Assembly (NCBI GenBank): GCA_965221595.1
Contig: OZ244900.1
Coordinates: 2,170,001 to 2,234,000, forward strand
Origin: JAAXGX01 sp965221595
Lineage (GTDB): Bacteria > Acidobacteriota > Vicinamibacteria > Vicinamibacterales > UBA8438
DNA: 64,000 bases
Reading direction: 5' to 3'
The number at the start of each line of letters is the position of its first letter. The first letter of the stretch is position 1. The notes below the pieces were generated by a model that saw nothing but the letters and a program-made list of their open reading frames with translations, searched no databases and was not told where the DNA came from. Shown here in pieces: positions 39,941 through 48,656 of this stretch. The position numbers and the translations under genes are program-made.

Positions 39941-40372
39941 ATGGCAACCTTCGTACCAACCCGCAACGACCGGCAGGACGTCTGGCATGTGATCGATGCC
40001 GGGTCGCATGCGCTCGGGCGTGTCGCGACCGTCGCCGCGCGGCTGCTGCAGGGCAAGCACAAGCCCAGCTACACGCCGTTCCTGGACCTCGGCGATCACG
40101 TCATCATCGTCAATGCCAGGCAGGTGCGACTGACCGGCCGCAAGGAAAACCAGAAGCTCTACCGCCGGCACAGCGGCTACCAAGGCGGCCTGCGAGAACA
40201 GCAGGCCGCCACGGTGCGCAGCCGGTATCCGACCCGCATGGTCGAGCAGGCGGTGCGCGGAATGCTGCCCAAGACCCGGCTGGGCGCGGCCATCTATCGG
40301 AAGCTGAAGGTCTACGCCGGACCCGATCATCCGCACGGAGCGCAACGACCCACCACGTACGAGGTGCGTTGA
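39941..40372 (+). CDS. rplM: 50S ribosomal protein L13
   Basis: 143 residues. The start MATFVPTRNDRQDVWHVIDA and the blocks LGRVATVAARLLQGKHKPSYTP, GDHVIIVNARQVRLTGRK and VRGMLPKTRLGAAIYRKLKVY are diagnostic. It is an early-assembly protein of the large subunit. The rplM-rpsI pair is near universal, here coupled by a 2-bp gap and led by its own promoter. Confidence 0.98.
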   Translation: MATFVPTRNDRQDVWHVIDAGSHALGRVATVAARLLQGKHKPSYTPFLDLGDHVIIVNARQVRLTGRKENQKLYRRHSGYQGGLREQQAATVRSRYPTRMVEQAVRGMLPKTRLGAAIYRKLKVYAGPDHPHGAQRPTTYEVR

Positions 40373-40374
40373 GG

Positions 40375-40764
40375 ATGGCAGTCGACTTCTACGGCACCGG
40401 CCGGCGCAAGACGTCGACGGCCCGCGTGTTTCTCAAGCCCGGCACGGGCACGATCAGCATCAATCGCAGGACCCTGGAAACCCACTTCCCCACTGCGTCG
40501 GTCCGCACGCGCATCACCGAGCCGCTCGAGCTGTGCGAGGTCGCCGACAAGTTCGACGTGCGCGCGACGGCGGCCGGTGGTGGGGTCGCCGGTCAGGCCG
40601 GCGCACTCAAGCTCGGCATTGCACGGGCGCTGGCGCTTGCCGACCCCGAGCTGCGGCCGCGCCTGAAGAAGGCGGGCATGCTCACGCGCGACGCGCGGGT
40701 CAAGGAGCGCAAGAAGTACGGGCTGGCGGGCGCCCGCAAGCGCTTCCAGTTCAGCAAGCGGTAA
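40375..40764 (+). CDS. rpsI: 30S ribosomal protein S9
   Basis: 129 residues from ATG 40375 (MAVDFYGTGRRKTSTARVFL); a TTG two codons earlier is an alternative. TAAGGGVAGQAGALKLGIARAL is the central signature, and the C-terminal tail KKYGLAGARKRFQFSKR is the extension that reaches the P-site tRNA. It sits two bases after the rplM stop, so translation is probably coupled. Confidence 0.98.
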   Translation: MAVDFYGTGRRKTSTARVFLKPGTGTISINRRTLETHFPTASVRTRITEPLELCEVADKFDVRATAAGGGVAGQAGALKLGIARALALADPELRPRLKKAGMLTRDARVKERKKYGLAGARKRFQFSKR

Positions 40765-40783
40765 TTCATCGGATGGAGGCAGC

Positions 40784-41578
40784 TTGGCGCCGATCACGCT
40801 GAAGGAACTGCTGGAGTCCGGAGTCCACTTCGGCCACCAGACGCGACGGTGGAATCCGAAGATGAAGAAGTACATCTTCGGCGAGCGGAACGGGATCTAC
40901 GTCATCGACCTCGGCAAGACCGCCAGGCTGTTCACGAAAGCGGAGGAGTTCGTCTCCCGCCTCGCGAACGACGGCCGCAAGATTCTCTTCGTCGGCACCA
41001 AGCGCCAGGCTCAGGACCTGATTCAGGAAGAGGCCCAGCGCTGCGGGATGTACTTCGTCAACCAGCGCTGGCTGGGCGGCCTGTTGACGAACTTCATGAC
41101 GATTCAGCGCAGCATTGGACGCCTCCGCGAGCTCGAGTCGATGGCCGAGGACGGCCGTTACGAGTCGCTCTCGAAGAAGGAAATAGCCCGCATCGAGAAG
41201 GAGAAGCGGAAGCTCCACAAGAACCTCGATGGAATCCGCCAGATGACCCGGCTGCCGGACGCGGTCTTCGTCGTGGACACCCGCAAGGAGAAGATTGCCG
41301 TCGACGAAGCCCGCACGCTCAAGATTCCGGTGATCGGGATCGTCGACACCAACTGCAATCCGGACGATGTCGACTACATCATCCCCGGAAACGACGACGC
41401 GCTGCGGTCGATTCGCCTCTTCGTGACCCGCATCGCCGATGCAGTCATCACGGGTCGCGGCCTGCGCGAGGCCGCGCAGGAGGCTGCCGGAGGCGATAAC
41501 GGTGCGCGTGACCGTGCCGGATCCGCACCGGCGCCCAAGGCTGCGCCCACGCAGGCGCACTCCCCCGCCTCGGTCTGA
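40784..41578 (+). CDS. rpsB: 30S ribosomal protein S2
   Basis: 264 residues from TTG 40784, with GGAGG (40775-40779) only 4 bp before it; no in-frame ATG exists near the family start (APITLKELLESGVHFGHQ). FGHQTRRWNPKMKKYIFGER, VNQRWLGGLLTNF and PDAVFVVDTRKE are diagnostic. A C-terminal Ala/Pro tail of about 30 residues is not conserved. The TTG start may lower the output relative to S9. Confidence 0.97.
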   Translation: MAPITLKELLESGVHFGHQTRRWNPKMKKYIFGERNGIYVIDLGKTARLFTKAEEFVSRLANDGRKILFVGTKRQAQDLIQEEAQRCGMYFVNQRWLGGLLTNFMTIQRSIGRLRELESMAEDGRYESLSKKEIARIEKEKRKLHKNLDGIRQMTRLPDAVFVVDTRKEKIAVDEARTLKIPVIGIVDTNCNPDDVDYIIPGNDDALRSIRLFVTRIADAVITGRGLREAAQEAAGGDNGARDRAGSAPAPKAAPTQAHSPASV

Positions 41579-41595
41579 CGCGTCCGAACTTGACC

Positions 41596-42198
41596 ATGCC
41601 GATCAGTGCGACACAGGTAAAGCAACTCCGAGACATCACCGGCGCGGGCTTCATGGAGTGCAAGTCGGCGCTCGGGGAAGCCGACGGCGATCTCGACAAG
41701 GCCGTCACGGTGCTGCGCACCCGCGGCCAGGCCAAGGCAGCCAGGCGCGCCGGGCGGACCACCGCCGAGGGACTGGTCGGCCACTACGTGCATCTGGGCG
41801 GCCAGGTCGGCGTGCTGGTGGAGGTCAACTGCGAGTCCGATTTCGTGGCCCGCACGGACGACTTTCGGACGCTCGTCAAGGAAGTGGCGATGCACGTCGC
41901 CGCAGCCAACCCCACGTGCGTGCGCCGCGACGAGGTGCCGGCCGACGATCTGGAGCGGGAACGCGACATCGTCCGCGCACAGTTCGCCGACTCCAACAAG
42001 CCGCCGCAGATCGTCGACAAGATCGTCGAGGGCAAGCTCAACAGCTACTACGAGCAGGTGGTCCTGCTCGATCAGCCGTCGATTCGGGATCCCAAAACGA
42101 CGATCGGCGAGATGGTCAATGCGGCCATCGCCAAACTGGGCGAGAACATAACCATCGCCCGCTTTGCGCGCTTCAAGGTAGGCGAGTCGCCCACGTAG
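41596..42198 (+). CDS. tsf: Translation elongation factor Ts (short form)
   Basis: 200 residues from ATG 41596, clearly shorter than the ~283-residue E. coli protein and like the single-core EF-Ts found in Thermus and many other phyla. The N-terminal helical domain (TQVKQLRDITGAGFMECKSAL) and the TDF core with VEVNCESDFVARTDDF are intact. It recycles EF-Tu-GDP. It follows rpsB by 17 bp and is followed by a degraded repeat copy and pyrH. Confidence 0.97.
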   Translation: MPISATQVKQLRDITGAGFMECKSALGEADGDLDKAVTVLRTRGQAKAARRAGRTTAEGLVGHYVHLGGQVGVLVEVNCESDFVARTDDFRTLVKEVAMHVAAANPTCVRRDEVPADDLERERDIVRAQFADSNKPPQIVDKIVEGKLNSYYEQVVLLDQPSIRDPKTTIGEMVNAAIAKLGENITIARFARFKVGESPT

Positions 42199-42205
42199 CG
42201 TCCGA

Positions 42206-42285
42206 GCGGTCCGTGGCACGAGTCTCGCTGCTTCCGGTCAGCAACGCGTCGGGTGCGGGCGGACGGCCCACCGCAGGGGCCCGAA
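42206..42285. repeat. Possible dispersed-element remnant (copy 7)
   Basis: GCGGTCCGTGGCACGAGTCTCGCTGC after the tsf stop resembles the left end of copy 2 (CAGCCCGTGGCAAGAGCCCCCGC). CCCACCGCAGGGGCCC near 42267-42282 could be the right end. No core is recognisable. The location at a gene 3' end fits the pattern, but the match is weak. Confidence 0.3.
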
Positions 42286-42286
42286 G

Positions 42287-43006
42287 TTGACCGTGGCCGC
42301 CCCCTATCGGCGCGTCCTCCTCAAGCTGTCGGGTGAAGCCCTCATGGGCGATCAGGCCTTCGGGATCGATCCGCCGGTGGCGGATCAGATTGCCCGCGAA
42401 ATCGGCGAGATCCAGTCGCTCGGCGTGCAGACGGCCGTCGTGATCGGCGGCGGCAACTTCTTTCGCGGCCTCGCGGCCAGCGGGCGCGGTCTCGACCGGG
42501 CGACAGCCGACTACATGGGCATGCTCGCGACGGTCATCAACGGCATGGCCCTGTCGGACGCCATCGAGCGGCAGGGAGTCGAGACGCGTCTCGTCACCGC
42601 GATCGAGATGCGCGAAGTGGCCGAGCCGTTCATCCGACGCCGTGCGATCCGGCATCTCGAGAAAGGTCGCGTGGTCGTCTTCGCGGCGGGCACCGGGAAT
42701 CCGTACTTCACGACCGACACCGCCGCCGCCCTGCGCGCGATGGAGATCCGTGCGGAGGTGATCCTGAAGGCCACGAAGGTCGACGGCATCTTCACGGCCG
42801 ATCCGCAGCTCGACCCGCAGGCGACGCGCCTCGACTCGGTATCCTACCTGCAGGTGCTCGAGCAGCAGCTCAAGGTAATGGACGCCACCGCCATCTCGCT
42901 ATGCATGGACAACAAGCTGCCGATCGTCGTGTTCAACCTGCGCGTGCACGGGAACATCCGGCGGGCCGTCCTCGGCGAGCAGATCGGCTCGGTCGTGTCC
43001 GCGTGA
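42287..43006 (+). CDS. pyrH: UMP kinase
   Basis: 239 residues from TTG 42287 (GTG 42293 is an alternative; no ATG is near). Amino-acid-kinase fold with RVLLKLSGEALMG, VVIGGGNFFRG, FAAGTGNPYFTTDTAAALRA and KATKVDGIFTADP. Bacterial UMP kinases are hexameric and GTP-activated, UTP-inhibited. The rpsB-tsf-pyrH-frr order is conserved across bacteria. Confidence 0.97.
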   Translation: MTVAAPYRRVLLKLSGEALMGDQAFGIDPPVADQIAREIGEIQSLGVQTAVVIGGGNFFRGLAASGRGLDRATADYMGMLATVINGMALSDAIERQGVETRLVTAIEMREVAEPFIRRRAIRHLEKGRVVVFAAGTGNPYFTTDTAAALRAMEIRAEVILKATKVDGIFTADPQLDPQATRLDSVSYLQVLEQQLKVMDATAISLCMDNKLPIVVFNLRVHGNIRRAVLGEQIGSVVSA

Positions 43007-43030
43007 GCGTGTTCCCGCCGAGGTGAGACC

Positions 43031-43600
43031 ATGGACATCACAGACCCCCGATCGGCGGCGGCGGAGGCCCGTCAGCGCATGGCCGGTGCCGTCGAGCACG
43101 TACGTCACGAGCTGGCCGGGGTGCGCACGGGACGCGCCTCGGTCGGCATCCTGGACTCGGTTCTGGTCGAAGCCTACGGGACACGCGTGCCGTTGAACCA
43201 GGTGGCGAGCCTGGCAGTTCCCGAGCCCACGCTCATCGTGGCCACGCCGTTCGATCCGTACCAGATGGCCGCCATCGAGCGGGCGATCCGTAGCGCCAAC
43301 CTGGGTCTGAACCCGAACAACGACGGACGCGTCGTCCGGATTCCCATCCCTCCACTGACGTCGGAACGCCGCAAGGAGCTCTCCAAACTCGTGCACAAGC
43401 TGGCCGAGGAGGGTCGGAACAACGTGCGCCAGGTGCGGCGCGACGTCAACGACGCGCTCAAGAAGCTGTTGAAGAATCACGAGCTCGGCGAGGACGACGA
43501 GCGGCGGGCGCTCGACGAAATCCAGAAGATTACCGACACGCACGTCCACCAGATCGACGATCTGCAGAAGACCAAGGACGCGGAACTGCTCGAACACTAG
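43031..43600 (+). CDS. frr: Ribosome recycling factor
   Basis: 189 residues. It carries the conserved RTGRASVGILDSVLVEAYGTRVPLNQVASLAVPEP segment, PFDPYQMAAIERAI, RIPIPPLTSERRKEL and a long C-terminal helix hairpin ending KTKDAELLEH. GAGGTGAG precedes the ATG. It splits post-termination ribosomes with EF-G. Last gene of the translation run. Confidence 0.97.
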   Translation: MDITDPRSAAAEARQRMAGAVEHVRHELAGVRTGRASVGILDSVLVEAYGTRVPLNQVASLAVPEPTLIVATPFDPYQMAAIERAIRSANLGLNPNNDGRVVRIPIPPLTSERRKELSKLVHKLAEEGRNNVRQVRRDVNDALKKLLKNHELGEDDERRALDEIQKITDTHVHQIDDLQKTKDAELLEH

Positions 43601-43648
43601 CTCCGCCATCTGCGGCACGCGACGCGACGCGCGCCAGCGGCTGCCAGC

Positions 43649-44824
43649 ATGTCCTCGCCGACCTTTCTCGAGTGCGCCGCCGCCTGCGGTGCGCCGACCC
43701 GCGACCCCGATACCCCCCAGCACCTCTGCGCCTGCGGTGCGCCGCTCTTCGCCCGCTACGACCTCGCGTCGCTGGCCCACACGTGGTCGCGGGACACGCT
43801 GCCGGGTCGCGAACGGACGCTATGGCGCTACCGCGAGGTGCTGCCGATCGCCCCCGGCGGCACGCCGGTCAGCCTCGGCGAGGGTTACACGCCGCTCGTC
43901 CACGCGGTGCGGCTGGGACGCGCACTCGGTATGCGCTCGCTCTACGTGAAGGACGAGTCGCTGAACCCGACCAACTCCTTCAAGGCCCGCGGGCTGACCG
44001 CGGCCGTGACGCGCGCGCGCGACCTGGGCGCGCGCACGCTCGCCGTCCCGTCGGCCGGCAACGCCGCCAACGCGCTGGCGGCCTACGCGGCGGCGGCCGG
44101 GCTGTCGGCGCGGGTCTTCATGCCGCGCGACGTCAAGCAGCCGTTCATCCGCGAGTGCGAGCTCTACGGGGCCGACGTCACGCTGGTCGACGGCCTGATC
44201 TCGGACGCCGGGCGGGTTGCCGCCGAGCACGGCGCCGAGGCCGGCTGGTACGACGTCTCGACGCTGAAGGAGCCCTACCGCGTCGAGGGCAAGAAGACGA
44301 TGGCCTACGAGCTGGCGGAGCAGCTCGGCTGGCGCTGGCCGGCCTGGATCGTCTACCCCACGGGCGGCGGCACCGGCATCGTCGGCATGTGGAAGGCCTT
44401 CGAGGAGTTGGAGCAGCTCGGCTGGATGCCGGCGGGTGCGCGACCCCGCCTCGTTTCGGTGCAGGCGGCCGGGTGCGCGCCGATCGTGCGCGCGTTCGAG
44501 GCGGGCGCGGACCGTGCAGGCGTCTGGACCGACGCCCGCACGGTCGCCGACGGACTGCGGGTGCCGGGTGCGATCGGCGACTTCCTGATCCTGCGCGCGC
44601 TGCGCGAGAGCGGGGGCGCAGCCGTGGCGGTCGAGGACGACGACATGATCGCCGCCATGCGCGAGCTCGGCCGGCGCGAAGGCATCAGCGCCTCGCCCGA
44701 GGGCGGCGCCACGCTCTGCGCCCTGCGGACCCTCCTGGGTCGGGGCGTCGTCGATCCGGACGCCTCCGTCGTGCTGTTCAACACGGGCGGGGCACTCAAG
44801 TACCTGGAGCTGCTGCAGGACTGA
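43649..44824 (+). CDS. thrC: Threonine synthase
   Basis: 391 residues, the long bacterial form. The N-terminus has two Cys pairs (CAAACGAP and CACGAP), a possible small zinc site. The PLP Lys is in PTNSFKARGLTAAV, the phosphate-binding loop is SAGNAANALAAYAA, and YPTGGGTGIVGMWKAF follows. It converts O-phosphohomoserine to threonine. It is 48 bp after frr, probably read from the same transcript. No other thr gene is in view. Confidence 0.92.
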   Translation: MSSPTFLECAAACGAPTRDPDTPQHLCACGAPLFARYDLASLAHTWSRDTLPGRERTLWRYREVLPIAPGGTPVSLGEGYTPLVHAVRLGRALGMRSLYVKDESLNPTNSFKARGLTAAVTRARDLGARTLAVPSAGNAANALAAYAAAAGLSARVFMPRDVKQPFIRECELYGADVTLVDGLISDAGRVAAEHGAEAGWYDVSTLKEPYRVEGKKTMAYELAEQLGWRWPAWIVYPTGGGTGIVGMWKAFEELEQLGWMPAGARPRLVSVQAAGCAPIVRAFEAGADRAGVWTDARTVADGLRVPGAIGDFLILRALRESGGAAVAVEDDDMIAAMRELGRREGISASPEGGATLCALRTLLGRGVVDPDASVVLFNTGGALKYLELLQD

Positions 44825-44886
44825 GGCGGCCCGCGCGGGCGCGCCACCCGCCGCTGGCAGGCCGCCAATGCACCGATACCGCGGCC

Positions 44887-45051
44887 GTGTTCGAGGCCCA
44901 GAAACCATTCCGGGACGCGAGTTTCCGGGAGGGTGCCGGTGGCGGCGTGTACTTCATCCCTCCCCAATTCGTTCCCCCGGTATCGGTCGATGTGGCGCAC
45001 GACTTCGCCGGTGGGGTGCGCGTCCATGCCAGCGTCGGCTTCGGGTTCTGA
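44887..45051 (+). pseudogene. Short open frame resembling the C-terminus of an outer-membrane barrel protein
   Basis: A 54-residue frame ends GGVRVHASVGFGF, with alternating residues and a terminal Phe, as in the last strand of an outer-membrane beta-barrel. It has no ribosome site, no signal peptide and no upstream body, and lies in the 348-bp gap between thrC and the next gene. It may be a relic or a chance frame. The rest of the gap shows GC-rich dyads and a TATTCT box near 45128, nothing firmer. Confidence 0.3.
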
Positions 45052-45172
45052 TTGCCCGTGCCCCCGGCTCGGCCGGCTGCCTGCGCCGTCGACCGTGGCC
45101 GGTCCGGCGGGGCCGGGTTCCGGCTTGTATTCTCGGGGAGCGTCGTCCAGAATGGCCGCGGAGGAGGTCGAG

Positions 45173-46615
45173 ATGCCGAATTCCCGACGGAACGGGTCGG
45201 TCACGTCGCCGCTGCCGAGGCTGCTGGTGGGGGCCGCGGTGGCAACGGCCGGCGCGACCGTTTCGCCCATGGCGGCGGCCGGGCAGGCCGCTCCGAGCGA
45301 GCCGGTGACCTTCACGAAGGATGTGGCGCCCATCCTGCAGCGCAGTTGTCAGCAGTGCCACCGGCCGAACTCCCTCGCGCCGATGTCGCTGCTGAGCTAC
45401 GAGGAGGCCCGCCCCTGGGCGCGCTCCATCAAGTACCGCACCGGACTGCGCACGCAGCCCGGTGCCATGCCGCCCTGGTACGTCGAGAAGGACATCGGCA
45501 TCCAGGACTACAAGAACGACCCCTCGCTGACCGATGCGGAGATCGCGACGATTGCCGCCTGGGTGGACGGTGGTGCGCCGCGCGGCGACCCGGCGGACCT
45601 GCCGCCGCCGCTGACGTTCTCCGACGAGGACGCGTGGGAGCTCGGCGAGCCCGATCTGGTGCTGACGACCGACAGCGTGGAGATTGCCGCCGGGGCGCCC
45701 GACTGGTGGGGTCCGTTCGGCGAGATTCCGACGGGCCTGACCGAGGACCGCTACGTCGCGGCAGTCGAGATGCGGGAGATCAACGATCTCGCCGGCCGCC
45801 TCGGCGGTCGGACGGTCGGCGGCCGCTTCGTCTTCCACCACCTCTGCTGGGGCACCGTCGCCGCCGACGGCGAGACCCGCACCCGCTATCCGTGCCACGA
45901 GGTGGGCCGCAACGCGGACATCTTCGATCCCGCCGCGGGCCGGCCGCTGGGCATCGACTCGAAGGCCGAGATCTACTCCATCCACCTGCATGCGAGCAGC
46001 GAGGACGCCCGGGCCCACGTCGAGATCGGCTTCAAGCTGCATCCCCGGGGCTACGAGCCGACCCGGCCTCACAGCCGCATGGCCCTGTTCGGCAACAGCA
46101 TGAACCTCGACATCCGGCCGCTGGAGGACAACCAGAAGTTCGAGGCCTTCACCGTGCTGGAAGACAACGTGCGGATTGTTTCGTTCGAGCCTCACATGCA
46201 CGCCGCCGGGGTGCGGATGTGCATGGACGCCATCTGGGGCCGGACGACCCAGATCGAGACGCTGAGCTGCGTCGGCTACGACCACAGTTGGGTGCGGACG
46301 TACAACTTCGCCGACCACGCGGCGCCGCTCCTGCCGAAGGGCACCATCCTCCGCATGACCGGCTACTTCAACAATACGCCCACGAACCCGAACGTGACCG
46401 ACCCCCGCAACTGGTCCGGCCTGGGGCACCGGTCGATCGACAACATGATGAATCACCTGGGAGAGGTCGTCTACCTGACGGACGAGCAGTTCCAGCAGGA
46501 GATGGCCGAGCGGCGTGTGTCCCTCGGCTTGCAGAAGGGGCAGCGGGTGGTCGGGTGCCCCCTGTGCGGCGCGGACCCGGCGGCCTGGGGAGGCCAGGGC
46601 AGTGATGAGCAGTAG
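45173..46615 (+). CDS. Secreted cytochrome c / copper type II monooxygenase-like protein (paralog A)
   Basis: 480 residues; the ATG at 45173 has GGAGG five bases upstream. A Tat-like or Sec signal (NSRRNGSVTSPLPRLLVGAAVATAG) is followed by VTFTKDVAPILQRSCQQCHRPN, a single-heme cytochrome c domain of the PSCyt/DUF1592-like secreted type. A beta-rich C-terminal region follows with His-rich sites (YSIHLHASSEDA and FEPHMHAAGVRMCMD, Met near the second), as in the C-terminal domain of copper type II ascorbate-dependent monooxygenases. It may oxidise a substrate with a bound heme and copper; substrate unknown. Paralog B lies at 49865-51280. Confidence 0.78.
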   Translation: MPNSRRNGSVTSPLPRLLVGAAVATAGATVSPMAAAGQAAPSEPVTFTKDVAPILQRSCQQCHRPNSLAPMSLLSYEEARPWARSIKYRTGLRTQPGAMPPWYVEKDIGIQDYKNDPSLTDAEIATIAAWVDGGAPRGDPADLPPPLTFSDEDAWELGEPDLVLTTDSVEIAAGAPDWWGPFGEIPTGLTEDRYVAAVEMREINDLAGRLGGRTVGGRFVFHHLCWGTVAADGETRTRYPCHEVGRNADIFDPAAGRPLGIDSKAEIYSIHLHASSEDARAHVEIGFKLHPRGYEPTRPHSRMALFGNSMNLDIRPLEDNQKFEAFTVLEDNVRIVSFEPHMHAAGVRMCMDAIWGRTTQIETLSCVGYDHSWVRTYNFADHAAPLLPKGTILRMTGYFNNTPTNPNVTDPRNWSGLGHRSIDNMMNHLGEVVYLTDEQFQQEMAERRVSLGLQKGQRVVGCPLCGADPAAWGGQGSDEQ

Positions 46616-47492
46616 GTGGGCGCGCGCCGCGGTCTTCGTCGTGGTCGGGATGGCCACCGGTGCGGCGCAGGCCCAGGTGGCGTACCCGCGGGGCCAGAGC
46701 GTCGTCCCCGTCTACGAGGGGTGGGAGCGCAACGCCGACGGATCGTTCAACCTCGTCTTCGGCTACTTCAACCGCAACCACGAGGAAGCGCTGGACATCC
46801 CGATCGGCCCGGCCAACTACCTGGAGCCGGGTGCTCCCGACCAGGGCCAGCCGACCCGCTTCCATCCGCAGCGCAGCCGGTTCCTTTTCAAGGTCCGCGT
46901 GCCGGCGGACTTCGGTGACCGGGAAGTGGTATGGACGCTCACCAGCCACGGCCGCACCGCGCGCGCCTACGGTACGCTCAAGTCGGACTACTTCATCGAC
47001 GACATCGTCGTGATGAACAACAACGGCGCCGGCGGCCAGGCCGGCGGCGGCTACGACTTGTTCGACAACAGCGCACCCACGCTGCAGGTCGCGGGCGCGG
47101 CGACGCGGCACGTGCGGGTCGGCGAGCCGGTCGTCCTGACGGCGACTGCCGCGGATGACGGGATACCCGCGCCGCGCGCCGTGTTGGCCCCGGAGGGCAT
47201 CGGCGCGCGCTGCTGCCCGGATTCCGCGACCGGGCTGCGCCTGTCCTGGTTCGTCTACCGCGGGGCCGGGGAGGTCACCTTCGATCCACCGCAGTTCGAC
47301 GCCTGGGAGAACTACCGGGACTGGGCCGACTCGCCGTATGCGCTCGGCTGGGAAACCCCGCCGGTTCCGCCCGGGGGCGAGTGGGTCGTCAGCGCGAGCT
47401 TCGCCGCCCCGGGGACGTACGTGCTGCGCTGCCTGGCACACGACGGCGGCCTCATGACGTCCGAAGACGTGACCTTCGTCGTGAACGAATAG
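46605..47492 (+). CDS. Secreted protein of unknown function
   Basis: 295 residues. The ATG at 46605 overlaps the previous gene by 11 bp, indicating coupling. Signal peptide RAAVFVVVGMATGAAQAQ. The mature protein is beta-rich, with YEGWERNADGSFNLVFGYFNRNHEE and a later Ig-like module (PTLQVAGAATRHVRVGEPVVLTATAAD up to APGTYVLRCLAHDGG). No catalytic motif was recognised. As it is coupled to paralog A, it may be its partner or a substrate-binding protein. Confidence 0.75.
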   Translation: MSSRWARAAVFVVVGMATGAAQAQVAYPRGQSVVPVYEGWERNADGSFNLVFGYFNRNHEEALDIPIGPANYLEPGAPDQGQPTRFHPQRSRFLFKVRVPADFGDREVVWTLTSHGRTARAYGTLKSDYFIDDIVVMNNNGAGGQAGGGYDLFDNSAPTLQVAGAATRHVRVGEPVVLTATAADDGIPAPRAVLAPEGIGARCCPDSATGLRLSWFVYRGAGEVTFDPPQFDAWENYRDWADSPYALGWETPPVPPGGEWVVSASFAAPGTYVLRCLAHDGGLMTSEDVTFVVNE

Positions 47493-47504
47493 CACGAGGC
47501 GACC

Positions 47505-48656
47505 ATGATCCAGCGACGACTCGGCTACGGACTGCTGTTGTGCGCGGTCGGCGCGGCCCTCGGCGTCGGCGCGTCGGGACTGTCGGGCCTTGCCGGTGCG
47601 GCTGCTTCACAGGCGGGCGACGAGGGGGCGCCGAGCTTTGCGTTCGACCCGTCGTGGCCGCAGCCGCTGCCCGACAACTGGACGCTCGGCAACGTGGTGG
47701 GCGTGGCGGTCGATTCCCGTGACCACATCTGGATCGTGCACCGGCCGGGGAGCCTCACGCCGCAGGAACGCGGCGCCGACGCCAACCCGCCGCTCGCCGA
47801 GTGCTGCCGACCGGCGCCGCCGGTCATAGAGTTCAATCAGGCGGGCGACGTCGTGCAGGCCTGGGGCGGCCCGGGCGCGGGCTACGAATGGCCGCAGTCG
47901 GAGCACGGCATCTTCATCGACCACCTGGACAACGTGTGGCTCGGCGGCAGCGGGCAGGACGACTCGCAGGTGCTCAAGTTCACCCGCAACGGCAGGTTCC
48001 TGCTGCAGATCGGTTCTCAGGGCCAGGGCCGGGGCAGCAACGACACGGCGAACTTCGGCCAGCCCGCCGAGATCCACGTCGACCCGGCCGCGAACGAGGT
48101 CTACATCGCCGACGGCTACGGCAACCGGCGCGTGGCGGTGTTCGATGCGGGCAGCGGGGAGTACAAGCGGCACTGGGGCGCGTACGGCAACGTGCCGACC
48201 GATGCCCCCTACACCTACGACCCGGACGCGCCGCCATCACAGCAGTTCGGCCGGCCGGTGCACTGCGCCACGCTGGCTGCGGACGGCCGCCTCTACGTGT
48301 GTGACCGTGTGAACAACCGCATCCAGGTGTTCGAGACGGACGGCACGTTCGTCGACGAGGTCGTGATCGCGCCGCGGACGCTCGCCTTCGGGGCCGCGTT
48401 CGACGTCGACTTCTCGCCCGACGCCGAGCAGCGGTTCCTCTACAACATCGACGGGATGAATCAGAAGATCTGGGTCATCGAGCGCGCCGACCTCTCGATC
48501 GTCGACTCGTTCGGCTTCGGCGGGCACCAGGCCGGCGGGTTCACGGCCGCCCACAGCCTGGCAGCCGACTCGCGCGGCAACCTCTACGTCGGCGAAACGC
48601 TCGAAGGCAAGCGCGTGCAGCGCTTCCTCCGCCGCCCGCCGGCTAGCGCCCGGTGA
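47505..48656 (+). CDS. Secreted NHL-repeat beta-propeller protein
   Basis: 383 residues with a signal/anchor helix (about 6-33). Repeated NHL-type blades include VGVAVDSRDHIWIVHRPG, HGIFIDHLDNVWLGG, EIHVDPAANEVYIADGYGNRRVAVF and LAADGRLYVCDRVNNRIQVF. Such propellers resemble peptidyl-alpha-hydroxyglycine lyase, the partner domain of copper monooxygenases, which is notable next to paralog A; an active site was not verified. The 3' end overlaps the convergent gene by 14 bp. Confidence 0.8.
   Translation: MIQRRLGYGLLLCAVGAALGVGASGLSGLAGAAASQAGDEGAPSFAFDPSWPQPLPDNWTLGNVVGVAVDSRDHIWIVHRPGSLTPQERGADANPPLAECCRPAPPVIEFNQAGDVVQAWGGPGAGYEWPQSEHGIFIDHLDNVWLGGSGQDDSQVLKFTRNGRFLLQIGSQGQGRGSNDTANFGQPAEIHVDPAANEVYIADGYGNRRVAVFDAGSGEYKRHWGAYGNVPTDAPYTYDPDAPPSQQFGRPVHCATLAADGRLYVCDRVNNRIQVFETDGTFVDEVVIAPRTLAFGAAFDVDFSPDAEQRFLYNIDGMNQKIWVIERADLSIVDSFGFGGHQAGGFTAAHSLAADSRGNLYVGETLEGKRVQRFLRRPPASAR

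Noticed and set aside
39805..40062. A longer PilM start reaching into the rplM leader
   Set aside because: The added sequence is low-complexity and overlaps the rplM promoter; GTG 39804 has a GGAG site.
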